Shown in pieces: positions 1-11,254 of a DNA stretch of 64,000 nucleotides. How positions within the stretch are numbered: the stretch's first letter is position 1; every line of letters begins with the position of its first letter. This DNA comes from Bostrychus sinensis (Eukaryota > Chordata > Actinopteri > Gobiiformes > Eleotridae): NCBI GenBank assembly GCA_020698575.1, contig CM036247.1, positions 7,094,256-7,158,255 of the forward strand, in the 5' to 3' direction. The translations under genes were made by a program, and so were the position numbers. The notes beneath the pieces were generated by a model that was given only the letters and a program-made list of their open reading frames with translations, searched no databases and was not told where the DNA came from.

Positions 1-91
1 TCTTCTATTTCTACTATTAAACCTACAATGACTACTGCTACTACTGTTACCATTATTACTACTACTAAATCAACTACTACAGCTACTGCTG

Positions 92-135
<44 letters not shown>

Positions 136-358
136 GTTACCATTATTACTACTACTACTACTACTGCTACTCCTAGTGCTACTACTACTACTACTACTAC
201 TACTACTGCTACTACTGCTGCTACTACTACTACTACTAAATCTACTACTACAGCTACTCCTAGTGCTACTACTGCTGCTACTACTGCTACTACTACTACT
301 ACTACTACTAAACCTACAATTACTACTACTAAATCTACTACTACAGCTACTCCTAGTG

Positions 359-415
<57 letters not shown>

Positions 416-553
416 CTAGTTCTACTACTGCTGCTACTACTGCTACTACTACTACTACTACTACTAAACCTACAATTACTACTACTAAATCTACTACTAC
501 TACTCCTAGTGCTACTACTACTACTACTCCTACTACTACTACTACTCCTACTC

Positions 554-601
<48 letters not shown>

Positions 602-603
602 AA
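1..603. repeat. ACT-type trinucleotide array with interspersed longer motifs
   Basis: Almost the whole stretch is ACT triplets, broken by recurring blocks such as AAATCTACTACTACAGCTAC followed by TCCTAGTGCTACT. These blocks recur at about 235, 325 and 485, so a longer unit has been copied within the triplet array. Reading in phase gives poly-Thr (28-603) or poly-Leu (176-600) frames. Those are products of the triplet composition and have no signal peptide or folded domain. The left edge is cut by the window. Confidence 0.93.
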
Positions 604-1442
604 AAGGTGTTATGAGCAGTATATATTTTTTAGATTTCATAAAAATTACCCACATGTGTGCCAAGGTATGACATAAACATGTTTAAATCAAATATTACTT
701 TTACTGATAATGATACAGCTGAGTTAATCACATAAAAAAATACATAATGGCCACGTTGTTTATGTTTACATTTTTTGTTTTGGTTCTAAAATTGTCAATC
801 GTCCAATCAGAAAAGAGACCTTTGTTTTGATTTAGACTGCAGTACCGTTTTCTAACCAGTAGGAGCGCATGCTGCTTACAGTACCTTTAACCCACTGCGT
901 CTCTGTCTCTGTACCAATTTTTGAAGTCACACCTTAAAAGTTTGTTGTTCTGCAAACTATACATTGTGTTGTTTTCTTGCCTCATTAAATACCTCTTTTA
1001 CAAAGCTGATATGACTATATAAATATAAATATAGTTGCTTATAATTGCCTTTATAAATGGCAAATTTACCATCTAGACTGTTTTATGTAATAATAAGGCA
1101 TCCACACATAAAGTCACATATTACATTTCTTATCAAACAAAAGACAAAATGTCAGACTTTGCTTAGCTCTCCAATGAAACTTTTTACACCAAACACCACC
1201 AAAGAAAATATTTGTCTTTAAGTAAATCTGGACTAAACCACTGCTAGACTAGGACTAAACCAACACTAGGCGCCCAAAAAGACCCATGACCGAGCAACAC
1301 GTAGTATCTGAACATGTGCAAGATGTATTTTACAACAGCAGGCGGCGCTGGTCACTAAACTCTGTGGATAATGGGCTTCTGTAAATAAACCTCTGCAACA
1401 CTAAAGTGGTTCACTCAAGGATTTATCAATGAATAATAATCA
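604..1442. other. AT-rich intergenic sequence, no gene seen
   Basis: No coding frame or RNA gene is supported. Around 1226-1262 there is a short diverged run of GGACTAAACCA-like words. On the other strand these resemble the 11-bp unit of the large array at 54971-56230 (TGGTTTAGTCC). The rest is simple AT-rich sequence. Confidence 0.5.
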
Positions 1443-1450
1443 TACGTGCT

Positions 1451-2610
1451 AGTGTTGTAGCGTCTGAGACTGGTCTTGGTCTTGAGTCCGGTTTTAAGAC
1501 CTTTTTTTTTATGTTCTTGGCCTCGTCTTGGTCTCAGCCGCAGTTTTACTTGGTCTTAGTCTTGAATCCAGTTTGACTCGGTCTTGTCACAGTCTCGGGA
1601 AGTGGCAGTCCATGAGATTTTGTTTTATTTTTTACCAAACATAAGAAAACGCTAGACTTCATAATTTCAAAGTATTTTGTTTTCAGCATCAGAAAAACCA
1701 AGAATCTGTTTCCTGTTGCATCAGATTGTATTTGAGCCACTTTTTAAAACTTTTCTCCTTATTTTTTGTGTTAGTTCTCAGGGTTTGGTCTCGACTCGGT
1801 CTCAGTTCTTAAAAGTCTCGGTCTTGTCTTGGTCTCGGTTCACCCTGGACTTGGACTGGTCCCTGCTTATCAATGTAGATAAGACCAAGGAACTAGTCCT
1901 GAATTACTCAGGCCCCATTCAGTCTCTGTCCATCTCTGATCAGTCTGTTGAAGTTGTGAGTAGTTTCAAGTATTTGGGAACACACATTGATAACAAACTA
2001 AACTTCTCACATAATGTGGAGGAGATTTATAAAAAGGCCAGTCAGAGATTGTTTATGATCAGAAAACTTTGAGGCTTTGGTGTCAGTCCACGTGTTCTTG
2101 AGAGAGTCTATGTCAGCCTGAAAGTGTTTTAATCTTCAAAATCACTGTTTTTTTTTGTTTGTTTGTTTGTTTTTTGACTGTGGCTAATAAAAACAAACTG
2201 GACAGGATTGTCAAAAATGCAGGGACTCATTGGTCGAGACCAAAAACAAGTGGACCTACTTTATCAGACTGTTATGTTCAGGACGGGTAAATCTATTTCC
2301 AGTGACACTGAACATCCTTTGTTTAGTGAATTTAGTTTAATGCCTTCTGGACGACGCTATAGAACGCCTTTAGCAACTAAGAAACTCTATAAAGGGTCAT
2401 TTGTCCCTAATGCACTTGGTTTACACTTTTCAAATGCTTAAATTATGGTGTTTTTCTGCACCAATTGTCTTTGGTATTTGTATACTGCAACCATGTATTG
2501 TATTTATTGTATTGTATTGTATTTATTGTACTGTGTGACTGACGGTGAACCAAAGACAAATTTCCATTAAATGTTAAAGTCTTGGTCTTGATTAATATGA
2601 TTACAACACT
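1451..2610. mobile_element. TIR DNA element (hAT-like), interrupted by a LINE
   Basis: The left end AGTGTTGTAG is mirrored by TTACAACACT at the right end. The flanks CATACGTGCT and AACACGTGCT match at 8 of 10 positions, like a slightly decayed hAT target duplication. The body is a run of GGTCTTGGTCTCGG-like words, as in the related copy at 37634-38137. The right part is split off by the LINE at 1860-2578 and resumes as GTCTTGGTCTTGATTA. It is non-autonomous with no transposase. The superfamily is inferred from duplication length. Confidence 0.6.
1860..2578 (+). mobile_element. 5'-truncated L2/Rex1-like LINE, 3' end of ORF2
   Basis: The first part (about 1866-2105) reads as the end of a reverse transcriptase, with motifs NVDKTKELVL, then SFKYLGTHIDNKLNF and KKASQRLFMIRKL. 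After a TGA (2070) the frame continues as GFGVSPRVLERVYVS. A T-rich gap and a frameshift follow, then the C-terminal tail HPLFSEFSLMPSGRRYRTPL ending at 2438. The tail has repeated TATTG words (2492-2530), as expected for L2/CR1-type tails. In-frame stops and a shift make it dead. It lies inside the TIR element 1451-2610, so it inserted later. Confidence 0.8.
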
Positions 2611-2619
2611 AACACGTGC

Positions 2620-4090
2620 TACATTAAACACGTTATTACAGTAATGACAAAGATTTGATGGGATTAGAGTTTTGCAGCTGTTTGCCTCAGAGGGAGGTTT
2701 ATATATTTTCATCTGCACAAGCCTACAAGCGACTCCAGGTCCAACTTTCTCTTACTCACATCGTTGACAAACTTCTCCGACTGTCCCAGACGGACGATTC
2801 TGAGCCCGGTGTGTCCCAGCTTTACAACATGTCTTTTGCAAAGTGCTTTTAGGACCAAAACTGATCATTACTGAAGTAGGTTAAGCATCACTGGACAGAT
2901 CTATCTCTGGTGATTGCCCTTTTATGAAACCATAGAGCCATTTGTCTTACCCATGTCATTGTAGTGGCCTAATGTTAACTGGTTTTGTTCAAATCCACTA
3001 AATGTGCACTCAACTTTAAAAAAAAAACAACCTTTTGAGCACATCAATCAACTCTTTGCAGCATTTTGGCCACAATTACATGAAATTACCCTACAGTACG
3101 TGTTATTCCAGACGCTTTTTGTATTCTTGTGCAAATTCTCGCAACAACAACAATGACAACAATCTATTTCCTGTCTCTCTGCGTGACGCCTGTGTCATAT
3201 CTCCCCAGTGTCACTGCTCCAGCCTCAGCATGGCCCATAATCAGCTCTTAACTCCATTGTTATTGCACACAGGTAATTGAAGCAATTTGTGCAAAAACGC
3301 TCGGGCCACATTTGGACGGATGACTCAGACGTGGCTTTTTTGAACGCACATACATATCCGAAGCATCATTATCTAGTTTCTCTTCTCTTTAGCTGTGGAC
3401 CCTGGATTATCATGTGAAAAGATGCCATTTCTCGTCGGGCAAGGGTCCTCAATTGGGGAACAGATGTTTTGCCCTCCCTGGGAAATGATTCGCTCCTTAT
3501 AGTGACACAGGGTGGCTGCCCCGGCTTTATTACCGACATAAAACCCCACTTAAACGGTGGCATTCACACAAAATATAGACCTACATTCATTCTTTCAATT
3601 TGGGGCCAAGTGGCATAGAAATAATTATGACTGAGCCGCAAGCGGGGCCGTGGAAAGGAAACCGTCTCGTGCCAATCGGCGGCTGAGTGAATATCTATTC
3701 CACTAACAATGTTAAAGCCACATAGCTGCAGGTACAATGAGTGTTCGACATGGCTATGAATTTAAACACGATTCAGGCTGTTAATGCTTATGGAGAAACT
3801 GCATAAAGAGACGAGAACTGTGCTCAGTAAATGTCTCAGACCTTTGTCAAAGAGGAACATCCTCCACAAGAGAAATGTGTCTTATAAATCTGAATTCATG
3901 CTCCAGGCAGACAATCTTCATAGTGAGACTAATACATTTAAAAAATCATAACTATAGCTACTTTTTCATGGTGTTTTCTCCATCATTTTATAATCTGAAG
4001 AGTAGAATCTTTAAATAGAGGTGAAGGAAGTCTGTTCTTAAGTAAATGTTACTTCAAAACAATATTACTCAGTAAAAGTATTCAACAAAA
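2620..4090. promoter_or_regulatory. Unique island, candidate conserved non-coding element (core about 3290-3760)
   Basis: No repeat family, TIR or gene is recognisable. The core 3290-3760 has balanced composition, unlike its AT-rich surroundings, and several homeodomain- and bHLH-like words. Frames here (2655-2852, 3035-3280, 3369-3563 on the minus strand) lack protein features and splice context. Regulatory function is inference only; an alignment with another fish is the decisive test. Confidence 0.3.
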
Positions 4091-4096
4091 TGAGTA

Positions 4097-4826
4097 CCGT
4101 ATTTTCCAAACTATAAATCACACTTTTTTCCATAGTCTGGCTAGGGGTGCGACGTATACTCAGGTGTGACTTATATATTAAAATATTTCAGGTGTTGGTT
4201 AGAGGGCGCTCTAGGCTTGTGTACCAGCATCTGCTGCACCTGTACCACTGACAATTTAAAATGTAAACATTACCACTAACAACTTAGGCTATAAAGACAA
4301 CTGAGAAAGAGAGGAATAATTGGAAATGGAACTGATGCTGAGTCTGACGACAGCCACGCAGAGGAGGAAGCGGCGCTTCGTCTACCTCCGGAGTTGGCAG
4401 AGTTGTTCAGAAGCGACACCGAGGATGAAGAATTTAAAGGATTTAGTGATTAGGAGTGAGATGGTGAGTTTGGTGAACTTGTTATATTATGTTCTTTATG
4501 CTATAGTTATGTGAATAACTGTTAATATATTACGTTAACATACGAGACACCTATTCAGTTCGTTGTTTATGCTTCATGTAGCTGAATAACCATCAATGTG
4601 TTACGTTAGCAAACCACACACCTATTCAGTCTGTTGTTTTCTATTCTATTATTACTATAACTTGCCTTTCAAGATGAAATGTCTGTTCTTGGTGTCGGAT
4701 TTTGTAAAATAATTTTCCCCAAAAAATGTGACTTATAGTCCAGTGTGACTTATATATGTCGTTTTCCTCTTCATTATGCATTTTTTGGCTTATACTCCGG
4801 AGCGACATATAGTCTGGAAAATACGG
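4097..4826. mobile_element. TA-flanked DNA transposon, copy 1
   Basis: The ends are CCGTATTTTCCAAACTATAA and, mirrored, GTCTGGAAAATACGG, directly flanked by TA on both sides (4095-4096, 4827-4828). A near-identical copy lies at 51183-51917, and a right-end fragment at about 59803-59926. A short acidic frame, 4322-4453, reads ELAELFRSDTEDEEF and ends at a TAG. It is probably the remnant of a longer transposon-encoded protein. A TA duplication fits Tc1/mariner/pogo-like or ISL2EU-like elements; I do not assign the superfamily. Confidence 0.8.
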
Positions 4827-4829
4827 TAC

Positions 4830-5840
4830 TTATTTCTGGTATTATTGTTGTGATTACTACTTCCACCATCGATTAGTAGCAACTACTACTCAGAAAGTAC
4901 ATTTACTCAAGTTAATTAGTACTTGTAGATACAACATATGATACAGAATAAGAGAATAAAGGGCGCTTGGTTGGATTCAAACGGAGGTTAATCCGCCCTG
5001 TACTGAGTGAAGAAAAGCAAAGAGGCGAGGAGTGGGAGGGTGGGGCACGTAAACGAGAAGAGCGATGAAATCAGACTGGATGTTATTGATAGATGTGAGA
5101 CAGGAAGAGGCGGGTTTCATGTGCGGTCCTCCCTAACTTTAGATGAGTGTACTTCTCTCCATTAAGAGTTACAGCCGGTGTTTATTACCACACATTGCCC
5201 TGAGGAAGACATTTGTTGAAACAAGTTTGCATCCATTTATTAATAAAAGACTTAGTGCTTTGGATGTTTTTATTTTTATTTATTTAATTGTAATCCCATT
5301 GACTTTAAATGGTACGTGATGCTAAGCGAAGTCTTCATTGATCTGTGTGGCCTCATCCTCAAAGATCACCTGCAGGACATTTTACACACGGCTGACCCAA
5401 AGAAGCACTCACCTTTGTGTGTTTTTGGTTTAAATTACTTATTCTATAAAGAAAAACTAAAGATGCAAGTAACCAAGTTGTAACTCTTTGTCTAAAATAT
5501 ACTCTGACTGCATCTAACGTTTACACTGCCAGACTAAATGTTTCTGCAGAGAATATGATGAGTTGTAGCGAAGACCACAACAATAAGTGAAGAAATTATA
5601 TTGAATTAAAATAGATAATGTTGTGGAAGTCAGCCATAATTAAACGAAAATGAGATGAGCTCAAAAGACTCTCATTAACATTAACATTAACATTTAACTT
5701 CTGCTCCAGACAAAGCTCTCTACACAATTTACACCACAGCATCTGGAGGCAAGGCCATACGCACCACTGAGGTCAGCAATATAAACCATATTAGTTTAAT
5801 AATAACTGTTCCCAGAGGTAAGAAGATCAAATCTCAGGGG
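4830..5840. other. Intergenic sequence, no gene seen
   Basis: AT-rich, with a poorly conserved stretch 4960-5260 of moderate GC. A CATTAA hexamer is repeated three to four times around 5675-5695. No element ends with target duplications and no credible coding frame were found. Confidence 0.4.
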
Positions 5841-5846
5841 GTGGTC

Positions 5847-6075
5847 TCAGAGCTGGACAATACTTGAGACTTGTTTCTCATAGATTTTTTTGAGAGGCCT
5901 CTGTTGTTGGCCAATGACTCTGCTGGCTTCAGACACAAATTTACTCAAACGACATTTGTTTTGCACTGAAACATTTCCATAAAAAGAGACTAAACAAGAA
6001 GATAAAACTGACTCAATAAAAGATCTGTAGAATAAAACCATAAGTGTTCTGTCCACATTAAAAGAATTCTGTGCT
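5847..6075 (-). mobile_element. L2/Rex1-like LINE remnant, reverse-transcriptase C-terminus
   Basis: On the minus strand the 5847-6056 frame carries MVLFYRSFIESVLSSCLVSF, then GNVSVQNKCRLSKFV and ASRVIGQQQRPLKKIY. This resembles the region after the polymerase domain of fish Rex1/L2 LINEs (a FYKSFIESV-type motif followed by NRL..IV..AS.VIG). It is truncated at both ends, and the downstream minus-strand sequence (5700-5846) is too decayed to read. It is a dead fragment. Confidence 0.7.
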
Positions 6076-6129
6076 CATTCGGGATCACAGACGCAGGGCA
6101 GGTTGCTCTGTTGTTGCTGTGAGGTGAAG

Positions 6130-7125
6130 TGTGTGTTGAGGTTGTTACGTCAGAAAACATCGTGCATCTCACTCACCCGATCATTTCCAGGCTTGATCAA
6201 CTTCATCTCTGCACATCTGGGATTAGCCTGCTCCAGACTCCAAACCACTTCTTCTAAATATGTTAATTTCATATCTCAGCCTCTCTGTGTGTGTCAAAAT
6301 TCAAATCACTCCGCCGTGTCGCCGCCGCATCTCATTCCTCTGACTAGACAACACATCAAACCAACCGTAAGGCTGACGGGGCTTTTTCCTCCCCAGCAGG
6401 CTCATTATTCTTTCTTTTTTTTTTTTTTTTTAAATCCCAAAAAAACATTTTATATTGCTTTTGCAGTGCCCATCAATCATCGGTTATCAACGCTACATTT
6501 TCTCCCCTTCTTTCTGGCTTCTAATATTGTTTAATCAATGTAACGGCATCACATTTTTTTGGAGAAGGACTTGGTATATGGGCATTTGCATTGGCATACA
6601 ATATGATTTATGGAATATGGCCCACACATGGCTTAGCATTGGAACCGTCTTCTCTCATTTAAAGGCAAAAGGCGAAGAAAAACAAACAATACGTGATTGC
6701 CACTTACTTCTATTTGAGGGGCTGGGAACAGATTTTCATCGGGAAACGGTCGTCTCATTAGCATAGAAATGAATATGATGACAGATAATGAATATATGCC
6801 TCTTGATGCTTCACAACCGTCCCCGAATGATCAAGTGTGGAGGCAGGAGAGAGAGGAACGAAGAAAAAAAAAAAGAGGGAAAGAAAAAAGAGATTGCATT
6901 TTTTCAGTGGTGGATGAATATTAGCATACGGCAACGACATGGAAGGAAGAGCGCGAGGGATGTGGCTGTGTCCGAATGTCATCACTCATCCATAAATAGC
7001 AGTGGTCACGCCAATTTGTAGTGGTGTCTGAATTTCCCATAATGCACTTTAAAAAGAAGAGGACATCGATGGTGAAGAGGCGGTCAGTAGAGGGCAGGGG
7101 GAGGGTCTGGAGAAGCAGAGGGAGG
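6130..7125. promoter_or_regulatory. Unique islands, candidate conserved non-coding sequence
   Basis: Non-repetitive sequence with moderate GC. It includes 6440-6780, with homeodomain/POU-like words (TTAGCATAG, ATTAGCAT), and the segment 6849-6965, which recurs at 11312-11425. The frames 6103-6534, 6455-6766 and 6788-7021 overlap each other and show no protein family. I treat the region as non-coding; a regulatory role is inferred. Confidence 0.33.
6849..6965 (+). repeat. Duplicated ~115-bp segment, copy 1
   Basis: A purine-rich run is followed by the core GATTGCATTTTTTCAG, GGATGAATATTAGCATACGG, CAAC and ACATG. The same order recurs in the same orientation at 11312-11425. The core is nearly identical, differing mainly at GTGG/CTGTGG and CAACGACATG/CAACAACATG. 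No terminal repeats or target duplications were found around either copy. This favours a local duplication of unique DNA over a transposon, though an unknown repeat remains possible. Confidence 0.75.
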
Positions 7126-7138
7126 CATGAATGGACAC

Positions 7139-7614
7139 TAGGGGTATAACGATATGTTTTTGCAACGATACGATATGTATTGATTAGAAGTGTTTTGATA
7201 CGATTCAAGAACGATATTGGCTAATTTGGAACAATACGATTCGATACGATTCAACACCTTCATATCAATAATCAATACAGCAACTTTTTGCCAAAAATCA
7301 TAAAAGTTTACTCTCAAATGTAGCACCGTGGCTGGGGTTGATTATGTCCAGGAGACAGAGAGTGAAGAAAAGTTGAATATAACATTTTATTTAATTAAAA
7401 ACACAAAATTTATCTCCAAAAAGCCATATCTGGTTTTATTATAATATACACATTTTTTATTTTGATATTTCCGATATTATTGATCGATACGTCATGTGTA
7501 TCGATATTCACTTCCTAGAAAACGATACGATTCGAGGTCATGTGTATCGATGTAGTTGTATCATAGGAAAAAAAATCGATCCATCGATACAGTTACTGTA
7601 TCGTTACAGCCCTA
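7139..7614. mobile_element. hAT-type MITE with perfect 8-bp target duplication
   Basis: The left end TAGGGGTATAACGATA is mirrored by the right end TATCGTTACAGCCCTA. The element is flanked by perfect direct repeats ATGGACAC (7131-7138 and 7615-7622). An 8-bp duplication and TAGGG-type ends are the hAT signature. The interior is full of CGATAC/GATTCGA words and encodes nothing. Clean duplications suggest fairly recent insertion. Confidence 0.92.
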
Positions 7615-7799
7615 ATGGACACAGAAATTGTGTTGTGTTAACATCGCTCTCTGAACGCCAGGACTCAGTATCAGACTTGCACACTTTTAGAGATTCACAC
7701 TGAAATGTTAAAATTTTAACTATAAGAGCTCAAGTTGAGTAAAATATTTGAGTGATTCAAACAAACTTGTAAGGAGGTGAGCATTTTTGGTACTGAAGG

Positions 7800-8042
7800 C
7801 AACAAGTGCCCCCCCCACCCCCGGTTTTGTTTTTATTTACTTCATTGTTTTTATACTTTTAATTGTTATTTTATTGTATTGTTCTTATTTAGTTTTCCTG
7901 TTTTTTATTCTTTTAATGGGGACGAGCGGAGCTAAGTAGAGTAATATATTATTTATTGTTTATGTGCAGCACTTTGGAAACTGCCTTGTGTGTAAAATGT
8001 GCTGTACAAATAAAGTGGATTTTAGAAATGAAAAAAAAAAAC
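7800..8042 (+). mobile_element. LINE/SINE 3' tail with poly-A
   Basis: The sequence TGTGCAGCACTTTGGAAACT, then GTGCTGTACAAATAAAGTGG and a terminal A-run (8031-8041), is the 3' end typical of many fish retroposons (CAGCACTTTGG ... AAATAAAGT). The relative at 14505-14733 ends similarly. No coding sequence remains. Confidence 0.6.
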
Positions 8043-8094
8043 ATCATACAATATGTTATTAACACTTTAGAAGGTTAGCTTTTTTCACTATTGC

Positions 8095-8990
8095 TTGTAT
8101 ACTAATATTATTTCTTTTGCTGTTGTTTCTTTTGCTAATACTATTGCTCTTACTAACATTATTGATACTACTATTTTTATTTTTATACATATTGCTGTTT
8201 ATGCCAATGTTGCTGCTATTTTTCAGTGCCATTATTCACTTCATCACCAACTATTAACTAATAATATTAATGACATTTTCTATAATAAAGTATCAAAAGC
8301 TACTGCAGTATTAAATAAAGCAAAACTGGTATTGGATAAGACATCACTTCATACATTGTGTTGTTCATTAGTTTTACCTTACTTTACTTACTGTGCTGAG
8401 GTTTGGGGTAATAATTATAAAACTACATTAAATCCATTGGTTATTATTCAAAAAAGAGCAATAAGAATAATTAATAACGCTTCATACAGAGATCACACCA
8501 ATCCATTATTTATTCAGTTCAAAATACTAAAACTTCATGATTTAATTGAGTTTCAAACAGTACAAATCCTGTTTAGGGCTAAAAAGAAGCAACTACCAAC
8601 AAATATCCAGGGATTGTTTATTGAGTTTAAAAACAGATATAAAGAAATGATTGTTGCTAAGTATGTTGATAAAATAAATTGAGTATTGGGAGTTCATGGG
8701 CACTTACGTTAGCACAGAGCGAGCAATGAAGGAAATTATGTTAATGTTAAAAGGAAGTTGAATAAATGTTTGTATGGTGAAGGATTTGTGAAGAGGAGTG
8801 GGATTAAATAAGTTTTTTACTTCTTCCCGCGCCTATTCAGATGTGTAAGTTATTTCTTTTCAAGACAATGTATATATTTAATAATGTATTTATTTATTTT
8901 TGGTAATAACTTGTTAACAATTGAAATGGTTTGATTTATACAATGGCATTTTTTATATGTCTGTTAAATATGTCTGAATACGTCTGAATA
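8095..8990 (+). mobile_element. LINE fragment: reverse-transcriptase C-terminal region plus 3' UTR
   Basis: The frame 8095-8682 is Ile/Thr-rich and unrecognised at its start. From about 8240 it carries NKVSKATAVLNKAKLVLD, LPYFTYCAEVWGNNYKT, LVIIQKRAIRIINNASYRDH and TNPLFIQFKILKLHDLIEFQ. These are hallmark post-polymerase motifs of CR1/L2-type fish LINEs (Y.TYC..VWGN, QKRAIRII, H..PLF..L.ILK..D). The frame ends naturally at a TGA (8680). An AT-rich 3' UTR follows to the GTCTGAATAAAC tail near 8980-8994. The first about 45 residues are probably not native to the protein. It is 5'-truncated and non-functional. Confidence 0.8.
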
Positions 8991-8997
8991 AACACTA

Positions 8998-9082
8998 TCT
9001 AATGTGGCTAATGTGGCTAATGTAGCTAATGTGGCTAATGTTGCTAATGTGGCTAATGTTGCTAATGTGGCTAATGTGGCTG
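8998..9082. repeat. 9-bp minisatellite (TAATGTGGC)n
   Basis: About nine units of TAATGTGGC, with TAATGTAGC and TAATGTTGC variants. The array directly follows the LINE 3' tail GAATAAAC. A minus-strand Leu-Ala-Thr repeat frame over it is an artefact of a unit length divisible by three. Confidence 0.92.
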
Positions 9083-9089
9083 AGTTCAC

Positions 9090-9850
9090 AGCTCGTATAT
9101 TGGTACACTCTGTGTTTTTGGTTAAGGGGTTGTCTTTTGTTTTTCTGTAATTGTAAATGTCTGTCACACAATAAAATAAAAAAAAGAAGGTGAGCTCTTT
9201 TGGTGCTAAATGCTTGGAGTGTATGTTTTGTAACGGGTTGGACAAAGGTTAAACACGTCTGAATGAAACTAGGGGCTGTTTTTACATTCTGTCACGTCAT
9301 AATCATGGATAAACTGCTCTTAAATAAAATGTTCTGGTGTTGAAATCACTAACGTTAGCTTACCTTAGCTTATACAGATTTCTCTCACGGCGTCTGTGTA
9401 AAGCAAAGTTTGGCGAAACTCCGCTGTTAATTTTCTTCTGTGATAAAGCCCAGCCGTACTCACTTGAAGTTTTAGTATTTATAGATAAATAATAGTCATA
9501 TGTGCGATATTTAACATGAATTATCGCTATAATGAGTAAAACGGACTGGATTATTGCCTTACGTGGGGAGGCTGAATGCTAGGTAAGCTAACGTTAGCAA
9601 TTTTACACTGCGACGGTTTATTTAAGAGCTTTTTATTTCTGATTACGACCTGATAGAGTAAACAAAATGCGTTTCTAACTGGTTTCATTCTGACGTGTTG
9701 TGTACAGTTTAAAGACTTGTCGCAGTCCCGCTGTTCTCCGAAACTCGCAAAGCATTCTGGTCTATACTGACCTCTAGTGACCATCGCTGTCCACTACTTT
9801 TCAAAATGCATTGTGGGCAATTTTGAGTGCACTATTTTTTATCACTGTTT
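9090..9850. other. Intergenic sequence with short retroposon tail; no gene
   Basis: CACACAATAAAATAAAAAAA near 9164-9184 looks like another retroposon tail. At 9340-9600 there are several copies of ACTAACGTTAGC-like palindromic words. Around 9770-9830 the words TGACCTCTAGTGACC and CATTGTGGG are common in fish repeats. No full element boundary or coding frame is supported. Confidence 0.4.
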
Positions 9851-9854
9851 TTTA

Positions 9855-10610
9855 TCAGCCATTCCCAAAGTCAGGAGCGTCACGGCCCCTTAAATTTACC
9901 AAAATCCCACACGGACCCCCGTTTATTTTCATGTTTTTCTCCATATATTTCTATAAACACATTACAAGAGACACTGACTATTGGCTAAAAAGTGTTTTAA
10001 AGTTATGTTTTTAAACAAATACACAGTAAAAAAACAACAAAATGCTACAAAAACTCAATAACTCAAGGCAAAGGATCCCTCAAGATTTTTGGGGGCCAAC
10101 TCAAAATACAAAGTTTTCCACACTTTCACTTAATTTGATGTTCATACGTCTAAAAACTTTTCTAATTTTTAAGTTTTTCTCTCTATCATTATTTTTTTAC
10201 TCATCTTACAGCCAACTTACAGAGTTCAGAAAAAGTTATTCTTTTGTTAAATGTAATATATTTAGTTTTTATTATTAACAACAATACTTTTTCTGAACAG
10301 TGGAGTCAGATGAGTTGGAAAAATAAAGATTGTGAGTAAAACTTAAAATTTCAAGTTTTTGGACGTATGAACGTTAAATTTGGTGAGTAAAAATATATTA
10401 GTTATTGAAAACTTGAGATTCTGAGTTGATCACCAAAACTCAAAAATCTTGATGGATCCTGTTGCCTTGAGTTTTTGCAGCATTCTTTTTTACAGTGCAT
10501 TTCAAACTCAATTTCTTTTTATGTACTTAATATAGACAGCCTCTGGGGCCCCCCTGTAGTACCTTCGTGGACCCTCAGAGGGCCCCGGACCCCACTTTGG
10601 GAACCACTGC
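9855..10610. mobile_element. Composite hAT-like element, copy A
   Basis: The outer ends CAGCCATTCCCAAAGT and ACTTTGGGAACCACTG form a CAGTGGTTCCCAAAGT-type inverted repeat, as in hAT MITEs. The same element lies inverted at 23174-23914. Both copies carry the same internal element (here 10022-10497) at the same place. The GGCCCC-rich shoulders next to both ends belong to the outer element. No clear target duplication was found. Confidence 0.72.
10022..10497. mobile_element. Nested CACAG/CAGTG-ended element inside copy A
   Basis: The left end CACAGTAAAAAAACAAC continues into ACAAAAACTC and AACTCAAGGCAAAGGATCCC. The right end mirrors this with GGATCCTGTTGCCTTGAG, TTTTTGCAGCA and TTTTTTACAGTG. 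The inverted repeats run for about 60 bp. The interior is AT-rich and non-coding. The orthologous insertion in the second composite is at 23287-23720. Confidence 0.75.
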
Positions 10611-10705
10611 AACAAAGCCAGTGCGCTGTTTGGTCCAGACCCAAGCCTGGATAAAAGGAGATGTCTGCATCAGGAAGGGCCTGTGGCGTGAAACCTATGC
10701 TAGAT

Positions 10706-11245
10706 CAGTGTTTCCCAATCAGGGGTACGGGGGCCCCTAGGGGTACATGAGCACTTTGCAGGGGGTACTTGGAATTATTTCATAATAAACATATTTCCAA
10801 GCTGAAAAACATTTTTAATCTTTTTAAATTGAACTATAAAAAATAAAAAAAAGGCAATGAAACTGCAAAAGAATATTATTAGAACATTATATTTAGCTAT
10901 TTTTAGATTTAATGGGGATTGTTTAATTCTTTAAATTATTCTTTTTAAGTTTAAGATTATTATTTATCATTTATTTTTATTTTTTAACATAATTTTGAAC
11001 ATTAAATATATACTAAATAAATGTAATAGGACTTCCTATTATTTATTTTTCATTTTATATTTTATTTTAAAGACAGGACAGATTATTACGTATTTAATTT
11101 TGATTTTAAGTATAAAATGTATTTGTACTAATAAAGAGAGATGTTTTTTTAATAACAATTTTAAAGAATGAGAGAGGGGAGTACTCATGATATGACAAAA
11201 AATCCCAGGGGGAAACACGACACAAAAAAAGGTTGGGAACCACTG
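10706..11245. mobile_element. hAT-like MITE (CAGTGTTTCCCAATC ends)
   Basis: The ends CAGTGTTTCCCAATCAGGGG and GGTTGGGAACCACTG are inverted. The flanks TGCTAGAT and CGCTCGAT match at 6 of 8, a plausible decayed 8-bp duplication. A second copy, 50468-52078, has a perfect duplication and two further nested insertions. The interior (10790-11160) is AT-rich with no transposase frame. Confidence 0.78.
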
Positions 11246-11254
11246 CGCTCGATC

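Noticed and set aside
28..603. 191-codon Thr-rich frame resembling a mucin domain
   Set aside because: It is the direct translation of ACT triplets with no signal peptide, no flanking coding sequence and equivalent open frames in other phases.
8964..9245. Leu-Ala-Thr repeat protein
   Set aside because: Artefact of the 9-bp minisatellite being a multiple of three.
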